From Miltoncostaea sp050249835 (GTDB taxonomy: Bacteria > Actinomycetota > Thermoleophilia > Miltoncostaeales > Miltoncostaeaceae), in NCBI GenBank assembly GCA_050249835.1, contig JBFWPT010000019.1, positions 1 to 62,377 on the forward strand: a DNA stretch of 62,377 nucleotides, written 5' to 3'. Positions within the stretch are counted from its first letter, which is position 1. Each line of letters opens with the position of its first letter. Below the pieces are notes generated by a model, which made no database searches, had not been told where the DNA came from, and saw only the letters and a list, made by a program, of their open reading frames with translations. Made by a program: the position numbers and the translations under genes. This document shows positions 58,685-62,377 of the stretch, in pieces.

Positions 58685-59438
58685 CAGGACTCGGCCCGAG
58701 CGTACCGCGGGGCTCGGACCACCCCAGCAACCTGGGGTGTGTCGCCCTCTTGGAAGGTCGTTCCCCTCGACATCCAAGGTGCTCCAGCCGGCCGCTCAAG
58801 AGGCGTTCGTCGAGGCGCGCATCACAATGATGCAAGTGCGCCCGCCATCTTTCGTGTTCGGAGGTCGACGCGCGCGCCGGTCAGGGTGGGCCGGAGAGAA
58901 GGCCGGGATCCGGGCGGTCGCGGGGACGCGCTGGGTCGCGCCTCGTCTCTCCGTCTCGGTCGGTGGGGCCACGCTCAGCGCAGTCGCCGATACGGCGGGG
59001 GGCGTGGCCTCTTCGGGTTGGGCGCCGCCGGGGAGACTTTGCCGGTCCGTTAGCTGAAGTGCCCGATCGGTGGCGCCGACCACGCGCGCGGGAGTTGTCT
59101 CACCTGACGTCACGATTCCTGGCGGCGAAGGCCTTCCCAAACAGAACGTTGGTTGTGGACGTCCGGCTGGTCCGCGAGCATGTCCGAGAGTGCCTGAGTC
59201 GGACGAAAAGAAGCCCTCTGCACCGGAGCCTCGGAGGCCGAAGCCGCCTGCAACCGAGATGAGGGGGCACCCGGGTGCGGTCACCGGAGGCGGCTCGAGC
59301 TCTCGGCCCGGATCGGGAAGCGTCCAGTTGAGTGAGGCGGAGCGCGCTAGCCGGGAGAAGAGAGATCGGGACTGAGACTCGGCCTGCTCCGCCGCCGCCA
59401 CCGGTGGAGAAGCCGCCTGCCACCGAAGAGAAGGGTCG
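58685..59438. other. Gene-free stretch of element 3
   Basis: About 750 bases with only shadow-like frames. Near its end, AGCCGCCTGC is repeated at 59242 and 59411 in similar contexts (AAGCCGCCTGC followed by CAACCGA or CACCGA). The part next to 58684 should hold the integrase promoter. Nothing else recognised. Confidence 0.4.
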
Positions 59439-59909
59439 CTAGAAGGCGCCTGTGATCGCCGAAATGGCGACGCACCCACCTTCGACCGCCAGCAGAACCA
59501 GGGCGCGACGCACGCTCTTCGCCTTGGCCGCGTTGAGGTCATCGTTTGCGGTAAAGCTCGTCGCGGTGTCGGTGACGATCGCGAGCATCGCGTCTTCGAC
59601 TGGCTGATCCCACTGGCTGTCCCAAGCGCCCCGGTCGTCGGTGATCCGGTAGTCGACGGGCTTCAGCTGCAGGATGGCGACGGCAGCGAGGAGGGCGAAA
59701 GCGATCAGGGCGCCGATTGCGAAGATCACGACCGACGCGTTCGCATCCCCGAGAGTCGCGATCGCGGAGAAGCCGAGAAGCACTCCACCGGCGGTGAGGC
59801 ACTTCACGACCTTGTCGTCGAGGGCCTCTCCGGTCCGTTGCTGCTCCCGAGGCACGGCACGAATGTGCTCGTAGAGGAAGCGGAGCGTTTCCGGATCGGG
59901 GGCAGCCAC
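59439..59909 (-). CDS. Small membrane protein resembling Pycsar/SLATT-type effectors
   Basis: A 156-residue protein from GTG 59909. A charged N-terminal helix (ETLRFLYEHIRAVPREQQ) with LDDKVVKCLTAGGVLLGFSAIA is followed by two to three membrane helices (SVVIFAIGALIAFALLAAVAI; RRALVLLAVEGGCVAISAI) and, between them, NDDLNAAKAKSVRRA. This helix-membrane-Asn/Lys layout recalls PycTM and SLATT membrane effectors of nucleotide-signalled defence. No nucleotide cyclase is nearby, so the match is tentative. Confidence 0.5.
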   Translation of the reverse strand: MAAPDPETLRFLYEHIRAVPREQQRTGEALDDKVVKCLTAGGVLLGFSAIATLGDANASVVIFAIGALIAFALLAAVAILQLKPVDYRITDDRGAWDSQWDQPVEDAMLAIVTDTATSFTANDDLNAAKAKSVRRALVLLAVEGGCVAISAITGAF

Positions 59910-59993
59910 CTGGCCAGGATATGGCGAGCGTCGGAGGTCTCTCCGCCGGCCGCGCGACCGACCCATCCGGCACGGGGCTAGCCTCCGCGCACC

Positions 59994-60851
59994 ATGTGGA
60001 AGCAGCAGGTCACCGTCATGGCTCTAATCGATCTTCTGGGGCGCGAGTGGTTCCTGAGAGAACAGCGGAAAGCGCCCGCTTCGCGACACCCGGTGGCTCG
60101 GTGGGTCCAAGCTTACGACGCCGCAGTCAGGCACCCTCCCGCGGGCTCGACTCTCCTTCCTGGCGGTGGTCATTCCTTCGAGCCGGATGGGGCGGTCCAG
60201 AGCCTGCTCTGCCTCGCGCGCGATGTCGATCGGGTCTCCGACATGCCGAAGGCCCTGGCGAGACGTCTCAGGAGCGGAGCCGGCTTCCAGGCGGCCAGGT
60301 ACGAGCTGGCCGTAGCAAGCATCTTCACTGCGGCTGGCTTCGACTTGGAATGGCAGAGGTCAAAGACGGCTCGCCACGTCGAGTTCTTCGCCTGCGGTCG
60401 GGATGGCGCGAGGATCGCCGTTGAGGCCAAGAGCCGCGTGCGCGGCGGTGTCCTCGGTGCCCGGGAGGGGGCGCCTGCAGATGCCGAGGAAGTCGGCATC
60501 CGGAAGCTCCTCAAGCGCGCGCTGCAACAGCTACCCCCGGATATGCCAGGCGCCGTCTTCGTCGACGTGAACCTTCCGATCCGCCGCCGGGATTACGTGC
60601 GGAAGGGAATGTGGCGCGTGGAACTGAAGCGCCTGGTCGACGAGTTGGAGAGGGAGGGTACGGAGGCGGACCCTCACGACTACAGCCTGTTCTTCGTGAC
60701 CAACTTCGCCTGGTACTTCGATGAGGCGGGACAGGCCCAGCCAGAGGCGGCCGAGTTCACGATTCCCAACTGGAGTCGTCACCCGATAGCGGTCCCCACG
60801 GCCATGCGGATCCTCGACGCCGTCAACCGGTACCCCTCTGTAGAAAACTGA
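59994..60851 (+). CDS. PD-(D/E)XK-like nuclease
   Basis: A 285-residue protein with a restriction-endonuclease-like core: YELAVASIFTAAGFDLEWQ helix, then EFFACGRD and IAVEAKSR, matching the Glu...(D/E)xK arrangement (VEAKSR near residue 143). The rest (GAVFVDVNLP, YSLFFVTNFAWYF) is consistent with this fold. It is divergent from the membrane protein gene 85 bases away. I infer a DNA-cutting defence or mobile-element enzyme; no methylase is nearby. Confidence 0.65.
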   Translation: MWKQQVTVMALIDLLGREWFLREQRKAPASRHPVARWVQAYDAAVRHPPAGSTLLPGGGHSFEPDGAVQSLLCLARDVDRVSDMPKALARRLRSGAGFQAARYELAVASIFTAAGFDLEWQRSKTARHVEFFACGRDGARIAVEAKSRVRGGVLGAREGAPADAEEVGIRKLLKRALQQLPPDMPGAVFVDVNLPIRRRDYVRKGMWRVELKRLVDELEREGTEADPHDYSLFFVTNFAWYFDEAGQAQPEAAEFTIPNWSRHPIAVPTAMRILDAVNRYPSVEN

Positions 60852-60923
60852 CCGAGCGGGGCTTGCGCATCTTGGGACGCACGAGCCTGGGTTCTTCAGC
60901 GCCCGCCGAGGTGTAGCCGAGCC

Positions 60924-61748
60924 CTATATCCCTGCCATGCCATCGATGCCGATCGCGCAAGGACCGACGTTCCCGGCCGCGAGGATGTCGATGTTGTTGA
61001 GGCGCATGACGGCGGCGGGTTGTCCTTCCACGATCGGACTGACGGTGCCCATGCGAACGAACCTTGCTCCGACGGTTAGCCCGATCTGAGCATCGCCTCC
61101 GATCGTCGGCAGTTCAGGGTCCTCGATGAACTCCCGCACGACACGAGCGGGGGCTCGGTGCCAGCCAATCGACGCCTCGGATTCCCCTGCGCGCGCCGCC
61201 AACAATGCCTCATCGGCTTTCTGGGTGCAGTCGCCGATGAAGTGAGCCCGGCCGCCATCGAGCGCCACCTCGTCGGCTCGGAAATGGATGCAGTCGTTCT
61301 CGAGCCGGGGAACAACCGCATAGGCCGAGGGACCAGTCGCCGGGCACTGACCCGCCACGACCAGTTCGAGTCGATGGGCGAGACGGTTGTGCTGACCGAC
61401 GGACCGCACGTACGCGGTCGCCACTCGTGCGGCCATCGCGGCGATGTCGCCGAGAGATGGGACGTGCTTGCCGTCGCCGACGAGGTTCGAAAGTGATGCA
61501 ACCAAAAACGCGTAGATGTTCTGGTAGCCAAGGGTCGAGCCGACGCATCCAACGCCAAAGTCCCGAATGAAGTACGGAACCGAGAAGAACCCATCAGCGT
61601 CCGGGCGCCGACACACGACGGGCAACGAGAACAGCTTCGCCCCCTCGTCCGTGAGAATGTTGGCGCCGCCACTGATTCGGCTGTCGCTCACCATCCACAC
61701 CGATGGGGGCGACCGCTCCGAGTTGGACCACACCACGACTAGCGACAT
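60924..61748 (-). CDS. Ntn-hydrolase/proteasome-like protein
   Basis: A 274-residue protein from ATG 61748 (MSLVVVWSNSERSPPSVWMV; an upstream TTG at 61757 is possible). VSDSRISGGANILTDEGAKLF followed by FGVGCVGSTLGYQNIYAFL resembles the beta-sandwich start of proteasome-beta/HslV-like hydrolases (the DSR and AKLF pattern), without a clear N-terminal Thr or Ser. Catalysis is uncertain. Its convergence with the nuclease gene leaves 72 bases between. Confidence 0.5.
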   Translation of the reverse strand: MSLVVVWSNSERSPPSVWMVSDSRISGGANILTDEGAKLFSLPVVCRRPDADGFFSVPYFIRDFGVGCVGSTLGYQNIYAFLVASLSNLVGDGKHVPSLGDIAAMAARVATAYVRSVGQHNRLAHRLELVVAGQCPATGPSAYAVVPRLENDCIHFRADEVALDGGRAHFIGDCTQKADEALLAARAGESEASIGWHRAPARVVREFIEDPELPTIGGDAQIGLTVGARFVRMGTVSPIVEGQPAAVMRLNNIDILAAGNVGPCAIGIDGMAGI

Positions 61749-61853
61749 GTCGTCCAATGGGTCCTCGGCCCGGGGAGCCGCCTTCGCGGGTCGCCCGTGG
61801 GTGATGGTTCAGAAGGCCCGTTGCCGGCACGCCCATTTCGCCTCCGGCGGTTC

Positions 61854-61895
61854 TCACTGCTCACAGGAGATCCCGTCGTGGTCCACATCCAAGTT
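61854..61895 (-). pseudogene. Excalibur-domain remnant
   Basis: The minus frame ends NLDVDHDGISCEQ then stop, the calcium-loop ending (DxDxDGxxCE) of an excalibur domain. The preceding residues are not domain-like and no Cys partner is seen, so only a scrap remains. Confidence 0.4.
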
Positions 61896-62033
61896 GTGTG
61901 GTGGTCCCGATGGAGCAGCACGCGGTCTCCTTGATGCCTCTCTGTCACAATCGCTCCCATAGGCCCGAGACGCGTTCCACCAGGGCCGGGAAGGTGCGCC
62001 GAGAAGGTGGGCTACGTGGACGCGAAGATGTGG

Positions 62034-62056
62034 CATTGTCGCGCGGACTGTCGCGC
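62034..62056. repeat. Candidate integrase arm sites, right end of element 3
   Basis: GCATTGTCGCGCGG followed by GTCGCGC at 62050, giving two copies 12 bp apart, 78 bp before the att repeat. Matches 55793-55815. Confidence 0.65.
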
Positions 62057-62113
62057 ACTCGCCGCGCACTGGCTGAGATTTCAGTGACCCATACGGGTCT
62101 CGACGCGGCAGTA

Positions 62114-62160
62114 CGCGGTCTGCAAAACCGCCATCGCGGGTTCGACTCCCGCCGTCGCCT
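62114..62160 (+). pseudogene. tRNA-Cys 3' remnant with attR of element 3
   Basis: The anticodon arm and T arm of tRNA-Cys recur (62115-62130 and 62134-62160), but the 5' acceptor and D arm are missing and the variable loop is CCA in place of TTAT. It is an att remnant, not a functional tRNA. Confidence 0.88.
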
Positions 62161-62199
62161 TCTCTCGGCGGACCAAGTGCAGCTGTGATGGAAAATTTC

Positions 62200-62220
62200 A
62201 TCGCTAACGCAGTTAGTGAT
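62200..62220. promoter_or_regulatory. Candidate operator of the terminal XRE gene
   Basis: ATCGCTAAC-GCA-GTTAGTGAT, a 21-bp dyad matching at 8 of 9 positions per arm, 16 bases before the XRE start, in an AT-rich stretch; probably an autorepression site. Confidence 0.65.
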
Positions 62221-62236
62221 AGAAGTGTCCATCACG

Positions 62237-62377
62237 ATGGCTCGTTCAGCCCGCACCTATTCCCATCTGACGCTCGAGGCGGCGCGGCTTCTCGGAGCGC
62301 GAGTGCGCCTCGCCCGCCACGAGCGCCGCTGGACGGCTGAGGAGCTCGGCAGCCGCATAGGGGCCGACCGGACCACG
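62237..62377 (+). CDS. XRE-family regulator (3' partial)
   Basis: ATG 62237, 47 residues to the window edge: LTLEAARLLGARVRLARHER and RRWTAEELGSRIGADRTT, the first two helices of a Cro/C1 domain. Such proteins are often the antitoxin partner of HipA-type kinases; the partner would be beyond the window. It lies just outside attR of element 3, so it is chromosomal or part of another insertion. Confidence 0.8.
   Translation, partial: MARSARTYSHLTLEAARLLGARVRLARHERRWTAEELGSRIGADRTT

Larger units (their letters stand above)
61749..62133. other. Right end region of element 3
   Basis: No intact gene. It contains the excalibur-like remnant and the right arm sites. The promoter of the Ntn-hydrolase-like gene should lie near 61750-61800. 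Confidence 0.45.
55662..62160. mobile_element. Element 3: tRNA-Cys-integrated element
   Basis: Period 6472 bp between the two att copies. It carries an integrase, a DUF433/PIN-type pair, an unknown gene, a PD-(D/E)XK-like nuclease, a small membrane protein and an Ntn-hydrolase-like protein. No relaxase or replication gene is seen. Both ends carry GTCGCGC arm-type repeats. Confidence 0.87.

Noticed and set aside
58796..59542. 248-codon minus frame in element 3
   Set aside because: Composition is shadow-like (Arg/Ser/Pro-rich), no domain, and it overlaps the end of the supported membrane protein gene.
1..62377. CRISPR array
   Set aside because: No regularly spaced repeat-spacer series was seen; the short direct repeats present are pairs or triplets at one-turn spacing near element ends.

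Overview
The window is 62.4 kb of very GC-rich DNA with dense, often overlapping genes, GTG starts and the gene families of an actinobacterium (Actinomycetota; a Thermoleophilia-like lineage is my guess from overall feel and is not proven). It is a chromosomal segment interrupted at two tRNA genes by three integrated elements.

Layout. 1-690: the end of a NIF3-like gene. 757-830: tRNA-Gly(GCC), the attachment gene for a tandem pair of related integrative elements. Element 1 (about 788-10633) and element 2 (about 10590-20493) are each about 9.8 kb. They are bounded by three perfect 44-bp copies of the tRNA 3' part and share one plan: integrase, small excisionase-like protein, XRE/nucleotidyltransferase module, cargo, and a MobF relaxase-helicase beside a candidate oriT. 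No secretion genes are seen, so they look mobilizable rather than self-transmissible. Element 1 carries a small GTPase, unknown genes and a VapBC pair. Element 2 carries mercury resistance (MerA, a second flavoprotein, an ArsR-type regulator, a minimal two-helix transporter) and a DUF4258/DUF2283 pair. Each element has its own sequence of paired direct repeats at matching positions near both ends, which look like integrase arm sites.

20494-55600 is chromosomal: DacB; a divergent nitrate locus (NasS-like sensor, HemD-like protein and GAF-PucR regulator on minus; NarK, nitrate reductase, NirB, NirD and MoeA on plus); an alcohol dehydrogenase; a lysozyme-like/M23 protein; an NHL protein; a VOC protein with a frameshifted end; small enzymes and a large LuxR regulator.

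The most unusual part is 42.2-55.6 kb. A subtilase whose C-terminal domain resembles a separately translatable substrate or adaptor is followed by three translationally coupled genes: an APH-type kinase, a HopA1-type protein and a LanC-type cyclase. That is the enzyme trio of class V lanthipeptide synthetases. Next to it are a 1569-residue kinase-TIR-STAND-WD40 protein, an FHA-HTH regulator, a LuxI-like GNAT protein and SoxR. I propose this is one regulated peptide-modification and signalling locus.

55616-55688 is tRNA-Cys(GCA), target of element 3 (to about 62160), which carries an integrase, a VapB45/VapC45-type pair, a PD-(D/E)XK-like nuclease, a small membrane protein and an Ntn-hydrolase-like protein: possible defence cargo. 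The window ends in an XRE regulator with a strong palindromic operator.
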